Under the pieces are notes generated by a model. It had not been told where the DNA came from. It was given only the letters and a program-made list of their open reading frames with translations, and did not search any database. A program made the position numbers and the translations under genes. From Viola odorata (lineage: Eukaryota; Streptophyta; Magnoliopsida; Malpighiales; Violaceae), in assembly GCA_963691705.1 (NCBI GenBank), contig OY829539.1:39007656-39071655 (forward strand): a stretch of DNA of 64,000 bases, written 5' to 3'. Positions within the stretch are counted from its first letter, which is position 1, and every line of letters starts with the position of its first letter. This document shows, piece after piece, positions 10,813 through 22,398 of the stretch.

Positions 10813-12929
10813 ATGGCCAAAACGAACATAAACCTAAACAAACCTACCACTTCTCACTCCTCTCCTCACTCCTCAACATCTCTACCGCCAAACACCACCG
10901 CCGACCAGTCACCACCACACCACAAGCCCGTACATCTTCTATCTCCTCCTCCATCACCCAACACCTCTGATTTATTCGGGTCAGATTCAGAGGATACCTT
11001 AGACCTAGACGACCTCAACACCTTTGAGATCCTCTCCTCCAAAGTTGCCATGACCAGATCCGGCAAAGTAATCCGTATTCCTCCAACCACCGCCGCCGGT
11101 AGTAAGAAAAAGAAGACCACCAGGTCTCCGGCGGGGCAGAAAGAGGAGGAGCGGCCCCCAAAGATACCCATCAATGATATCCCATTAGAGGTCGAGCCGC
11201 TTGCTCGCGGCTGGCCGGAATCTGAGGGAGAAGAAGCAGCCGCTAGCGAGACCAGCTCCAGCCTCCGGGAGGCTAGGAGGGTCGAGAAGGAGAACGATGA
11301 AGCGTTTCCCTAGGATCCAGAGGGACAATCTGAGGATTCAGAAAGCCTAGAGGTTGAGATAGAAGAAGAGAAGGAGAAGGTTGAAGAAGAGGAGGAGAAG
11401 GTTGAAGAGGGGAAGGAGAAGCCACCCATTCGGGACCCCAAGCAATCCGCTCAAGGGCCCGAAGAGCCAAGGGTAGAGGACGAGGATGAAGTTGAGGAGA
11501 TTGCCCCACCAGCACGATCCAGCCCTAGCCCAAAGAAGAAAAAGGGCAAAACCCCAGCCAAATCAGCTTCCAAAAATGTCGGCCACAGCAGCGAAGGTCC
11601 CACCTAAGGCCCCGGCCTCCGAAACCCCGACCTCCAAAAAGAGAAAGACTTCGGCAACCACCAAGGGCAAGGCCAAAGCTGAAGAGACACCCTGAAAGGC
11701 CCATAAAGCTGAGTTCGAAGACTCCCTTGAAGCTCCTTCTCCTGCTTCCGCTTCGGGACCCCGAAGCAACCACCTGGTAACAGCTGACCTTAGAACTTTT
11801 AATTTTCTATTCATTTTTAATGATAAACCATCCATAGACAAGGTTAATCTGCTGAATAACAAGGGAATATCCCAATGTGCTAGGTTAGATATGGACTTGT
11901 TTGATAAAATAGGTGTTGGGTCCCGAATCCTGGAGTTGGTTAAGGGGATAGGTTGGGAGAGTTTGTTTTTCATGGATCAACCCACTTATTTAGAACTCAG
12001 CCTCGAGTTCTTTGCTAGTTTCTGGTATAGACCTGATCTGTTCAAGCCTAAGGGTGGGCAGGGTCCCGATCTCTCTGCCAAGGGGTGCATAAACTTTAGG
12101 ATGGCTAGCAAATGGCATCCCATGTCCCTCGATGATTTCAATGTCTACCTCAGTTTTATCCGTCGCGATGACGTGCAAGGGGCTGAGTATCAGGATGCCT
12201 TGACCACTGTTCCGGCTGAATTCAACAACAACACGGCCCTTCAGGAGCTCACAAGGAACCCCAATGTCAAGTTCGACTCCCACAACACTAAAGCCCACGA
12301 TATTCAAGACCCCGCACTCCGGATCTTGCAGCGCTTCCTGTCCCTTGCCCTCTCGGGCAAATTCGGACCTCAGGCCAACTCGCTCAATCAGAGTTGTTCT
12401 TCCTTTGGGCCATGCATCACAAGAAAAGGGTCAATCTCAGCTACTGGATCGCTACCTCCGTACACAACGTCGCGAATGCCCCCTGGGCCGATCTCCCATC
12501 CTCGGATCTATCATCACCAGCTTGGCTTCGCACCTATACACTTGGAAGCCCCAGGATCTGAATCTATGCCAGCACCCGAAATCCTTCAAGATCCTCAGTC
12601 TCAGGACCTTGGATATGATGGGATTCTTTTGTGTTTCTGATGGTGTTTTGAGCTTTCATGCAGATAACAAAGGAAAGATCGAGGGCAAATTTGAGTATCC
12701 AGACCCTTCAAGGCCCCGAACCAAAACTCGCACTCCCGATCCTCCTGTCAAGCCCGCCACTTCAACTGCCCCTGAAATACCTGTTGATCCTCGAGACCCC
12801 GAAGAAGTGCCTGCCGCCGAGACTACCAACAGACTGTTGCATGCCATCCTGAGTACTAACCCCGCAATCTTAGTGGAGATTCGAGCCCTCATGACCGAAG
12901 TCGCATGCCGTAACCTTCCCTCTTCCTGA
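10813..12929 (+). pseudogene. Athila-A third ORF in env position (ATHILA ORF-1-like)
   Basis: Starts ATG in a good context (caccATGGcc) and encodes a Ser/Thr/Pro-rich N-terminus (about residues 1-60), acidic and Lys-rich stretches (EEEKEKVEEEEEK, PKKKKGKTP), then a globular domain (LELVKGIGWESLFF, LELSLEFFASFWY, MSLDDFNVYLSF). That domain resembles the Arabidopsis Athila ORF-1 family (PF03078). Frames switch near 11313-11486 and near 12400, where ELFFLWAMHHKK is in another frame. The last section to 12929 includes GSIITSLASHLYTW. I see no signal peptide or convincing membrane span, so calling it env rests on position only. Confidence 0.75.
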
Positions 12930-13799
12930 TCAAGACCCAGAACAATTTCACCCATTTGCCCCTGCGCGGGCTTATCTTTTATTTCATATTGAACAGTTTA
13001 CATTTCTGCTTTAGTTTGAACTGCTATCTTTTTGTCTCCTTCTCGCATTGTCCTCAATGCAATGCCTAAGTGTGGGGAGGAGTTTGAACTGCTAGTATCT
13101 TTCGTATTATGCATGTTTGATTTATTCCCTAGTTTATTTTTCCTAAGTTTATGCATGAACCCTCTAGTTTTTAACTTTCGGATTTTCTTTTCTTTATTTT
13201 ACTACTGCCAATTTTTGAAAACTCCAATGATGGACACACACTTGACTTGTACACATAGAATAAAAATGTTGACTGTATTCAAGGTCCCGAATATTTCATT
13301 ATTTGCCTATTGCACCTTATATCTGCTTCAAGACCTAGACACCAGTAGTCAAGAAATAGCACCTTGTGAGCATTTGAGCCTTCATGCCTATACTTTTTGA
13401 GTGATAAATGCATGACTAGGTACTGGTTGGGTTTGCATGATTTCCATGGGTGTAGACACGTTTAGACATAGGAAAGCAGCAAAAAGATTAAGTCTTCGCA
13501 TCAATTTGTTCTCTCTATTTTTTTTTGTTCTGTTTCTCTCATCTTGACCCCGATACCCTTTTTTTCCCCCTCCATTCTAACCATTTGAATTTTCTTTGAT
13601 CTTTCTCTTGGCAGGTGAGCAGTGTTGTTGGGCGCTCTTTAGAGGGCTAGACTAGACAAATGAAGCAACAAAGGCGAAATGTGGGGATCCCCCAAATTCA
13701 AGACCCTGAATGCTGGCACAAATTCAAGACCTCGAAGATAAAATCAAAGGCAGAACAGAACAAAAAATCACTTCCCCGAGTCTCAATCCTCAAACAATC

Positions 13800-13885
13800 C
13801 AGGTCTCTCCCTCTCTCTCTCTCGAAAAAAAAATAGAAAAAAAAATATATAGAAAAATAGAAATATAAATAAAAGAGAGAGAAGA
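13800..13885. repeat. Low-complexity CT then A-rich tract
   Basis: A (CT)n run of about 18 bases is followed directly by A-rich sequence with short at and tag interruptions and then a gaga-rich stretch. Probably replication slippage in untranslated sequence. Confidence 0.8.
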
Positions 13886-14158
13886 GAACAAGTCTGAATC
13901 ATGAAAAAGAAGAAGAGGAAAACCAACAGCCAGCATCCATTCAAGGTCCCGAGTGAAGAAAGCAAAGATCCCCCTCGAAGAAGAAGAATCTAGTCTAGCT
14001 TTCGCCCTCAGCGATATTATCTCACCATCTCGATTCCTTCTGCCAAGGGAGCGTTCCAGGTTTGAGTTGGTTTAACCACCTCCTCATTTCACTTCCTTAC
14101 TCTCCCTCTTCTCCACTTTCTCTTCTCATTATGCTTCATTCTTCCACTCCTTCCATTT

Positions 14159-14163
14159 CCTCT
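14159..14163. repeat. Tat-2 target-site duplication, left copy (cctct)
   Basis: cctct at 14159-14163 recurs exactly at 38188-38192, at the two outer ends of the Tat-2 LTRs. Confidence 0.95.
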
Positions 14164-14706
14164 TGATAACAATTAAGGCAATCCTAAGGGCATTTATGTA
14201 ATTATGACCCCTAAGGAGGACGGAATCCTATAGCCCTATTGGACATCTAAGCTATCGCCGCTAGACTATGAGGTGTTTTCTAGGATGGTTGACATCAGCA
14301 CGACATCATCCCATCCCAGGGCAGCCACGACACCACCACGGAGTTATCGCCCCCGTCATCACCATGGGTATCGTCCTCGGCACCCTCCTCGGAGGTATCG
14401 CCCGTGACGTCATATCCAGGTATCGCCCCTGACGTCAGCCCGAGCGTTATCTTTCCGGGATATCGCCTTTTTGCCCAGATATCGCCCCCCAGCGGCCTAT
14501 AAATACCCCCTCATTTTAAAACATCGGGTAAGCCTAAGATTGGCCTCTAGAACCTCTGCTATTTTGAACCCCTTACTGACTTAAGCATCGGAGTATCTAC
14601 GCCGGAGCCCTCCTCCGGCGCTTTGCAGGTGTGTCCGACGTCAGCTATAGTGACTCTGACCAACAGTAGCCATCGTCCCGATCGTCTCAAAGATCGAATC
14701 TTATCA
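14164..14706 (+). repeat. Tat-2 5' LTR
   Basis: 543 bp, TGATAACAATT...GAATCTTATCA. The U3 part repeats tatcgccc(c/g)tgacgtca-like blocks, with TGACGTCA at 14405-14412 and 14430-14437. TATAAATA at 14498-14505 is the probable TATA box. The 3' copy is 598 bp because of a G-run insertion region and one extra tatcgcccgtgacgtca unit. Confidence 0.95.
14405..14505 (+). promoter_or_regulatory. Tat LTR promoter: tandem TGACGTCA sites and TATA box
   Basis: Two perfect TGACGTCA palindromes 25 bp apart, then several TATCGCCC blocks and TATAAATA. TGACGTCA is the classic binding core of TGA/CREB-type bZIP factors. Equivalent pairs are present in the Tat-2 3' LTR, the Tat-4 LTR and the solo LTR, so the arrangement is a family trait. 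Confidence 0.65.
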
Positions 14707-14708
14707 AA

Positions 14709-14726
14709 TTGGTGCTCTCGTTAAGA
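14709..14726 (+). other. Tat-2 primer-binding site candidate
   Basis: ttggtgctctcgttaaga starts two bases after the LTR end, where the primer site must lie. It has the form usual in Tat-lineage elements. I cannot assign the tRNA without a search. Confidence 0.5.
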
Positions 14727-14741
14727 GACTTGGTCCATTAA

Positions 14742-16490
14742 GTGAGCGTCCTTAATAGCCAAGCTCTGTTTTACCCGAAGATCGGAATGATCATGACTTC
14801 TGAGTCGGAGCCGACGCGACCCTCATCCTTTAATATTCCTTTTTCGATCCGTAGACAGTTATTCCCTTTTGCTACTGCTGATCTTTCTGTGACAGTGCAA
14901 CAGATCACTCTAGAATCTCCGGATCTTTCGGCCAGGTCGGCAGGGGAAACCCCCTCCTCTCAGACGATCATTTTGTCATCCTAGATGGTGGGATCTAGCT
15001 TTTCTACTCCTCCTCCGAGGGGATTTGTGTTGAACAGTACAGACTACCCTTTTACGAGTGAAATAGCGGCCCTTCGTTCTCGGTTGGAATATTTAATTGA
15101 AATGGCTGGAAGAATCACACCTAAGGTTTCTGGGTCGAGTGTCCCTCCCCGTGTCATGTTCACGCCATCTATTGTCACCGAGAGGCCCTTGTCACCGTTG
15201 TTATAGGGAAACCTCCAGCCGACATTGCCTACAACAGATACCCCGATTAGTTTTGTGCAACTCACTCAAGGACGAGTGGAGCCTTATGTGCCACAAGTTC
15301 CCATCCCTCAGGAGGATCGGCACCTTGATGAGGTCAGAAACTGTTGGGACGGTCGAAGAGAGGGAGCGAATAAAGGTTTATCTCCCGAGTACAGTGAAAG
15401 ATCCAATAGCAGAAGATATCGAACTCGTTCACCCAGGAGCCATAGCCAGTCTCCTAGGCGACATCCTACGCCAGATCCGTGGAATCGGAGGCGTCACGAG
15501 GAAATATCTCCCCCGCGCCATGCACGTGAAATCCTTGATGACACATCGGGTCACCCATTTAGCCGTCGTATAAGGCGCCATAAGGTCAGCCGACATGTGA
15601 AGCTTCCCACTGAGACTTATGACGGCACCAGAGATCCCATTTCCCACGTCAATAAGGTGAAAGATTTCGTTCAATTTCAGACTCACAGTGATGCGGCATT
15701 ATGCCAAATATTTGTTATGACACTATCAGGAGTTGCGCGTCTCTGGTTCGAGGGCCTTCCTGGCGGATCTATTAGCAACTTCTCACAATTGGAATCTAAG
15801 TTCCGGAGCAGATTCAGTACAGCAATTCCAATCAGGAAATCCGTCGTCGCGTTATTTGACATACGTCGAATGCCTCAAGAAACTTTGAAGGAATTTCTCA
15901 GTCGATTCGATCTGGAAATGTCACTAACGCCGGGTGTTACCATTGATTTCGCTATAGAAGCCCTGAAAAGGAACTGCCGTTATAGTAAATTGAAAGATGC
16001 ACTGATGGTGGACCCTCTAGTGACTTTAGACGCGTTAAGACTTAAAGCCCATAATTACGCGAAAATAGAAGAAGAGAAAAACAGAGATAGAGCCTATAAC
16101 ATGCCGCCTGAGGCGCCTTTGATTCCTAACGCTCCTGCAATTACCATTCCTAATGACCGCCTCATCAACGATTATGCTCAGCGGAAAGATCATATTCCTA
16201 AAACCTCTAGTAGGCGAAAAGGTAACTCTTCGAAGGGAAAGCCTGGTAATTCCCCTACTCAGCATCAAGGAGATCCTTCTAAAGGTCGGATGTACGACCC
16301 TGATTTCCCTTCCCTTAATCTACCAAGGGCGGAGATTTTAGCGATAGTGGAGCAGCAAAACCTCCCCATCCGTTACCCTGCGCCTGTGAAGCCCGGAGTG
16401 CTTCTGGGGAGAAGAGAAAATGCTTATTGCAAGTTCCACAAAGCCAGGGGGCACTCCACAGAAGTATGCAGAGAATTAAATCGGCAATAG
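14742..16490 (+). pseudogene. gag: Tat-2 gag
   Basis: One frame with TAG stops at 14982 and 15204. Arg/Ser-rich region (RSPRSHSQSPRRHP), then the Tat-type retrotransposon gag domain (LPTETYDGTRDPISHV, LSGVARLWFEGLP, LFDIRRMPQETLKEFLSRF) and a cysteine/histidine finger CKFHKARGHSTEVC near the end. The frame closes with TAG at 16488-16490, directly where IERLVEEGYLEEF continues in another frame. That is either a gag/pol frame boundary or a frameshift. Confidence 0.88.
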
Positions 16491-17622
16491 AACGTTTGGT
16501 GGAAGAAGGTTACTTGGAAGAATTCGCCGCCAAAGTAAGAGAAGACGCTAGAAACAATCCTACGAAAAGGATGGCAGATGACCGACAAGTACCCCCTCGC
16601 GTCCCAGAGAAGGATAATATTCCTGGAGGGAGAGGTAAAGAAGCTTTCACTGTAGACGACGAGGACTTCCCTATGATTAACATCATAGCGGGAGGGACTC
16701 CTTATATGGATGGATCAGAGCAATTGACGACTGCGTTAGGAGATAAACGTAAACGGGATGGCGCGCTAAAGAAAGGTGAAGCGATAAGCATCCTAGATCG
16801 CATGATATTAGCCTTCTCAGAGGAGGACGAAAAAGGTGTTGTCTATTCGCATAATGACACATTGGTGGTTACGCCCATCATCGCCAGTCACAGAGTCAGA
16901 AGAACTCTTGTTGATAACGGGAGTGCGGTGAACTTCTTCTCGTTAGAGGCCTACAATCTCATGAAATGACCCGACAACGAGTTAACACCATGCAAGAAAC
17001 CCATAATTGGAGTGGACGGGGTCCCGATCCCTGTCACAGGGATAACTACTTTGCCCGTGTGCTTTAGAGAAGACACCTCCAAGCGATCGAAGGATCTGTT
17101 ATTCCTTGTCGTGGACTTAGACTTGCCCTACAATGTCATACTCGGACGACCCTTCCTCAACCGCTTTGGAGCGGTGATATCTCAGAAGCATTTGAAGATG
17201 AAATACCCCTCCTGGGACGGAGTGGTGTTGATAAAGGGCAACCAAAAATTGGCGGCTGAATGCTACCTTCTCATGACTCAAAAGAGTTGCGATAGGTATG
17301 TATGTATAACAGTGGACCCATACGAACAAGGTGATGAGAAGCGCGCTCAACCTCTGGACAAAATGGTGCCTGTACCAGTGATCGGCATAGAAGAAGCGAG
17401 CTTCCTAGTCAGCAAAAAGCTCAGTCCAACGGAAAACCTTCAATTAGTCCCGTTATTAAACAAATGTCAAGGAGAGTTCGCGTGGAAACCCGCAGACATG
17501 CCGGGTATATCACGTGAAATAGCCGAACACTGGCTCAATGTTGACCTTAGCATCAGGCCGGTCCAGCAAAAGCGGCGCGCGTTCTCTATGGAAAAAGCTT
17601 TAGCCGTTGATAAAGAAGTGAC
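16486..17622 (+). pseudogene. pol: Tat-2 pol: protease and start of RT
   Basis: After IERLVEEGYLEEF comes a basic linker and the aspartic protease active site LVDNGSAVNFFS (DNG instead of the usual DS/TG), interrupted by TGA at 16967. It continues with LPYNVILGRPFLNRFGAVIS, the flap and end of protease, and ISREIAEHWLNVDLSIRPVQQK at the RT start. A one-base frameshift near 17620 moves the frame before LDAGFIREVQ. Confidence 0.88.
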
Positions 17623-18300
17623 AAGGTCCTTGACGCAGGATTCATCCGCGAAGTTCAATTAGCAAACCCAGTTCTTTTTCCTAAGCCCATTGGAGACTGG
17701 CGCATGTGTATTGACTTTACCGATTTGAACGATGCTTGCCCTAAGGATTGCTACCCGCTTCCCCGTATTAACCAATTAGTCGATCAGACTGCCGGGTACG
17801 CATATTTGAGTTCACTTGACGCTAACTCCGGATACCACCAAATTCCCATGGCCGTTGAAGATGAAGAAAAGACTGCCTTCATCACTCCTAAGGCCACTTA
17901 CTATTATACGGCGATGTCGTTTGGGCTAAAGAACGTTGGGGCGACGTTCCAACGTATGGCAAACAAGATATTCGAAGAACAGATAGGGAGAAATGTGGAA
18001 GCATACGTTGATGATATATTGGTAAAGAGCGCGAACTTTCAGGATCACTTGCAGGATCTGAAAGAATTCTTTAATGTGATGAAAAGGCATAGCATGAAAC
18101 TGAACCCCCGAAAATGTATGTTTGCATTTCAGACGGGGAAATTCCTGGGCTACGTAGTCAGCCAAAAAGGAATCCAGCCTAACCCATCAAAGATTAAAGC
18201 CATACAAGACATGATATCCCCAAGAACCGTTAAGGAGGTACAAAGGCTAATAGGGCGCGTTATCGCCCTAGGGCGATTTATTTCCAAACAAGGTGAGAAG
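17623..18300 (+). pseudogene. pol: Tat-2 pol: reverse transcriptase
   Basis: RT core with WRMCIDFTDLNDACPKDCYPLP, SGYHQIPM, TAMSFGLKNVGATFQRMANKIF and catalytic YVDD at 18004-18015, then KFLGYVVSQKGIQ and the connection VQRLIGRVIALGRFIS. The frame is lost at about 18300 by a frameshift into RNase H. The catalytic aspartates are intact. Confidence 0.92.
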
Positions 18301-19250
18301 TGTCCCTTTTTTCAAAGTCATACGCAAGAAAGCACTGCTCGGGTGGAGCCCAGAGTGTGAAGAGGCGTTCGTTAGCCTAAAAGATTACCTATCGTCTGAC
18401 CTACTGCTGACAATGCCGGAGTCGGGTGATACTTTATATTTATACCTCGGCGCTGCTGACGAAGTGGTTAGTGTCATCCTCGTTCACGACGATAGCCATA
18501 CGCACCACCCTGTATATTTTGTAAGTCACGTTCTGAAAGATGCGGAGCTGCGATACGCCCGAATTGAGAAAATAACGTTCGCACTAATACAAGCCACTCG
18601 AAAAATGGGCAGATACTTCCAGTCCTACCCCGTTATCGTGCTTACAGACCAACCTCTGAAGAGAATATTTTGAAAGCCTGAGTCCTCAGGAAGAATGTTA
18701 ATCTGGGCGCTCGAACTCGAGCAGTACGGGCTGAGGTATCAGTCCCGACCATCCGTGAAGGCTCAAATCCTGGCCGATTTTATAGCAGAATGCACCTTTA
18801 CAGAAGATCCGTTAACAGATGTACCCGAAGAGGAGTGGGGCGACCTGGATCTCCCATTTCTGGAAACTTATACGGACCTCTGGATCATTCATAAATGGGC
18901 CGCATGATATGCGAATACAGTACGCCATCCGAATTCTGCAGTCGTTATCTAATAACGCGGCAGAGTACGAGGTGTTACTAGCCGGACTCAGGATAGGGAG
19001 AAGCCTTTCTTCCAAAGGTAGGCACGATAACGGAAGAACAGGAGACCTGCGTCTAAAAATTTGTGGTGACTCCAAACTGGTGATTGACCAGGTCTTGGGG
19101 CACTCTCAGGCCCGGGAGCCCATCATGATCTAATACCTCGCCAAGGTGAAACGAGAGCTGCTTTAAATAAAGAAAGAAGGCATGCAAGTCAGCTTTGAGC
19201 ACGTTCCCCGAGAGGATAACGCCGAAGCTGACAATCTCGCCAAGCTGGCC
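18293..19250 (+). pseudogene. pol: Tat-2 pol: RNase H and archaeal-type RNase H
   Basis: First the retroviral-type RNase H (AFVSLKDYLSS, LYLYLGAADEVVSVILV, VYFVSHVLKDAELRY), then TGA at 18671, then a second RNase H domain characteristic of Tat elements (AEYEVLLAGLRIG, KICGDSKLVIDQVLG, HVPREDNAEADNLAK). Compared with Tat-4, roughly 50-60 bases near 18888 are missing. The loss removes the segment holding the first catalytic Asp (HVDGAKN in Tat-4) and shifts the frame. TAA codons follow at about 19132 and 19162. Confidence 0.85.
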
Positions 19251-20594
19251 GCGAACCCGGAAGCGTCCATACCCAAAGGTGTGTATTACCGTGAGTTACC
19301 TGTACCTTCCTTCATGGAAGAACAAGCGTCTCTGTGTGTGGAAGAACTCGAGAATGACTGGCGGGTCCTTGTAATCAAATACTTGAAACACGAAGAACTG
19401 CCTGTGGATATCGCTGAAAGAAAAGGGTGCTGAGACAGGAAGCTCGCTGTATGTACTATGATATTGACTTGGTTCGGAGGTGTTTTTCTCACCCAGCCGC
19501 CAAATGTATAACGGAGCAAAAGAGTCTTCACACCTTGCGCGAAATTCACGAAGGGGTGTGCGGTATGCACGTGTCGGGTGGCACCCTGGCTGCACAAGTT
19601 TTTCAGATCTGGATTCTATTGGCCCACCATCCGAAGAGATTGCCACAACTATGTGCAAACTTGCCCGAAATGTCAGGAGTTCTTTAAAATTCCTCGACGT
19701 CCCGCCATCAAAATATCTGAGATTATCGCTCCTTGCCCTTTTGCTAAATGGGGGATTGATATCCTGGGCCCATTTCCAAAGGCAAGGTCCCAACTGAAAT
19801 TTGTGATAGTGGCAGTGGACTGCTTTATGACGTGGGCGGAAGCTGAAGCGGTCGCCAACATCACGGCGGAAAAAACTTGGCGTTTCTTCAAACACCAAGT
19901 TATCATGAGGTTTGGCGTACCCCGCATCCTAGTCAGCGATAACGGAACACAGTTCACCAGCCAATTCTTCAAAGACCAGTGCTCGGAATTCAGGATTGAG
20001 CAGTGATTCTCTTCCGTGGCTCACCCGCAAACCAATGGGCAGGCGGAAGTGACAAACCGGGGCATCCTCAGCGGTATTAAGAAAAACCTAGAGGGGTCTA
20101 AAAAGAAGTGGGCCGACGAGCTGCCATATGTGATGTGGGCGTACCGCATGACCGTTAAAACCAGTACCGGAGAAACACCTTTCGCATTAGCCTTCGGAAC
20201 CGAGGCTGTTACGCTAGTAGAAATCGGTACCATGAGCCTGCGAGTGGCTCACTTTCGGGAGGAGCTGAATGAGGAAAGGTTACGAGCTAACCTTGACGCG
20301 TTACTAGAGGTCCGAGAAGAAACTCTCCTGAAAATGCTACATTACAAGCGAAAGATGGCCCATTATCATAACAGGCGCGTTAAAGAACGGTTGCTGAAGA
20401 AAGGCGACCTGGTGCTCAGAGACAAGCGAGCGGCTAGTCAACGTGTGGGGAAGCTCAGTCCAAACTGGGATGGGCCGTATCGCGTTACCCGCGTTATCAG
20501 GAAAGGAGCCTATCATTTGGAGACACTCGATGGTACGCCCTTACCTAACTCTTGGAACATCGCTCGTTTGAAATTATATTATCCTAGAACTTGA
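19251..20594 (+). pseudogene. pol: Tat-2 pol: integrase
   Basis: HHCC finger (HTLREIHEGVCGMH ... CPKCQ), catalytic core (WGIDILGPFP, VAVDCFMTWAEAEAV, SDNGTQFTSQF, NGQAEVTNRG), then the C-terminal DNA-binding region (GDLVLRDKRA, WDGPYRVTRV, NIARLKLYYP). Frameshifts at about 19430 and 19610 and a TGA at 20004 break it. The D, D and E residues remain. Ends at TGA 20592-20594. Confidence 0.9.
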
Positions 20595-21713
20595 TTTTAT
20601 CTGCACCTTTGACTGATGCCAACCCTAACCTTAGCTAACGCTCGGTGAGAGAGCTTTCTTGGGTGTTTGTGGTTGCTTTTGTGCAGATAAAAAAGAGGGA
20701 TCCTGGGAGTAAAAAGTCCTATCCTTGTGACGTCCGGTCCTGATCAGACGACTCACTAAGTGAGGGCACGACCCAGCATGCCTTGAACTAGCGTCGGGAT
20801 TGAAAGGTCCCTGATGCCCCCGAGAGTGAAAAGTCCTATCCTTGTGATGATCGATCTTGATCAGATGGCTAACTAAGTGAGGGCACTTCCTGGTATCCTT
20901 GGGAGTGAAAAGTCCTTTTCTTGTACTGACCGTTCTCGTGGAGACGGCCCATCAAGACAAGGCACGCCCCAGGGAAATAGTAACTCCATTCTAGAAATGA
21001 AAAGTCCTATCTTAGTGACCGGGCTAATATAGACGGCTCATTAAGCGAGGGCACGATTCTAGACGCGAGGACAACACCTGAAAGTGAAAAACCCTAGCCT
21101 TGTGACGGCCCGTCCTGATCCGACGGCTCACAAAGATGAGGCACTTTCCAAGCCGACCGTGGAAATGTGGAAATGCGAAGAATCGTGAAATCCCGGCTAG
21201 TAACCAGATGCGTGATCCCTGGTGAAGTATAGAGCTCATAGAAAAAGTGATTTACGCGGTTTCCGTATTAACGCCCTATGACGGCAGTAGAAAAGCTCCT
21301 ACGGGTAATTACTGTCTCTTATAACATGTTATGCTACTAATGGTTTACAATTAAGAATGTGCAGAATACTTTTCGAGTGGCGGAAAGATTGATGATCGCA
21401 CAAATAGCGATATCATGAGACTCGTCAGGAAAGTTAACTCGATACCGACCTCAGCGATTTCCGTTGCCGAAACGCTAGGAGCCTGCTCAAGAAAGTAAAC
21501 ATATTATGTTATCGGGGCGACAATGACGCCAAGGGAGTTTCAAAAAGTGAAAACTAAAGAAAGGGAAAGACAGCGATAAAGATATAAATTGTTTGAATAT
21601 ATGAAAAGGCCTTTAAGGGGTCATGAGTTCTAAGGCTCAAAACAATAACGCCATGGAGGCAAAAAACAAAAAGCCTGGCAAGTCCCGATAGCTACAGAAG
21701 AGGCAGTGAAGCT
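20595..21713 (+). repeat. Tat-2 3' spacer with tandem repeats
   Basis: Non-coding. Contains at least five copies of a unit headed by agtgaaaagtcctatccttgtga at about 20706, 20823, 20903, 20993 and 21081, spaced 80-120 bp and alternating with a gatcagacggctcactaag-like half. The same array lies in Tat-4 (about 61200-61620, reverse) and in Tat-1 (1-60). Hypervariable tandem repeats after pol are known for Tat-lineage elements. 21140-21713 is unique spacer with no gene. Confidence 0.85.
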
Positions 21714-22398
21714 TTACGGTGCGTTACCCTCGGGGTTCCTCCGTTTCCAGCCCTCTGCCTTAGCTTGGCAAAAACTCGTATCATTGAGGTTGGCTGACTT
21801 CCGTTTGAAAGCCCTCGTGACCTCCTCACCTTTATACGGATCTACCCCATGGACCTCCTCGAAGCAATTAACCAAAATAATGGCAGTCCGCTCGACATGC
21901 CACAGACACTTATCGGCTGACTCCTCTTCCAGGGCGACCTTCCCTTCCTCTAGGGTAACTTTCTACCTTGCCAAAGATGACTTCTCTTCTTCCAGGGCGA
22001 CATTCTTGGCTTTTTCCGCTGTCAAGGCAGCATCAAGGGCGGACGCTTGCCCTTTCAGTTCCTGCTGGGTCAGCAATAATTGAGTACGTTCCTCCATCAA
22101 CTTTTTCTTCTCATTTCGCTCTTTGGAAAGTTCAGCCAAGGAGGCAGCAAGAGAGGCAGCCTGACGCTGTGCGTGCTCTGTCCAGTAATGGAACTTCACA
22201 AAGTTGGTGAAGAGGCTAGAGCATAGCGAATTCGCCTTGTCATCGTCAATCTTAGAGAGGAAAGCCTCCCGTTCGGCAGCTGACGATAATATCTGGGCAG
22301 CCAATAAAGTGAAAACCTCATCCGAGCCATCGCCCCCGATAGGCGCCAAGCCTATGTTGCGAAATCATATAAGCCAACTTGATGAGTCACAGTACCGG
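21714..22398 (-). pseudogene. Tat-2 antisense gene D, exon 3, C-terminal part
   Basis: Right of CRM-1 the gene is at 30529; here its C-terminal half runs from 22398 to a stop at 21714. It encodes GGDGSDEVFTLLAAQIL, FHYWTEHAQRQAASL, and a strong coiled coil (LSKERNEKKKLMEERTQLLLTQQEL, LTAEKAKNVALEEEKSSLA). A stop at 21963 falls where the Tat-4 copy stays open, and homology continues past it to the CFEEVHGVDPYK-like tail. Function unknown; the coiled coil points to oligomerisation. Confidence 0.8.
22394..22398. repeat. CRM-1 target-site duplication, left copy (accgg)
   Basis: accgg at 22394-22398 recurs at 30529-30533, flanking the CRM-1 LTR ends. Confidence 0.95.

Larger units (their letters stand above)
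12930..14163 (+). other. Athila-A 3' non-coding region, left of Tat-2
   Basis: No gene. Holds a polypurine-like aagtgtggggaggag (about 13069-13083), a second atgtggggatccccc (about 13679), an acceptor-like ttctcttggcag (about 13615), and a CT/A-rich low-complexity stretch at 13800-13885. Several TTCAAGxxCCxGAAT motifs occur (13278, 13697, 13722, 13940). It continues at 38188 after Tat-2. Confidence 0.6.

Noticed and set aside
10813..12929. True retroviral-type envelope gene
   Set aside because: No signal peptide, convincing membrane span or fusion-like segment; only the position matches env.
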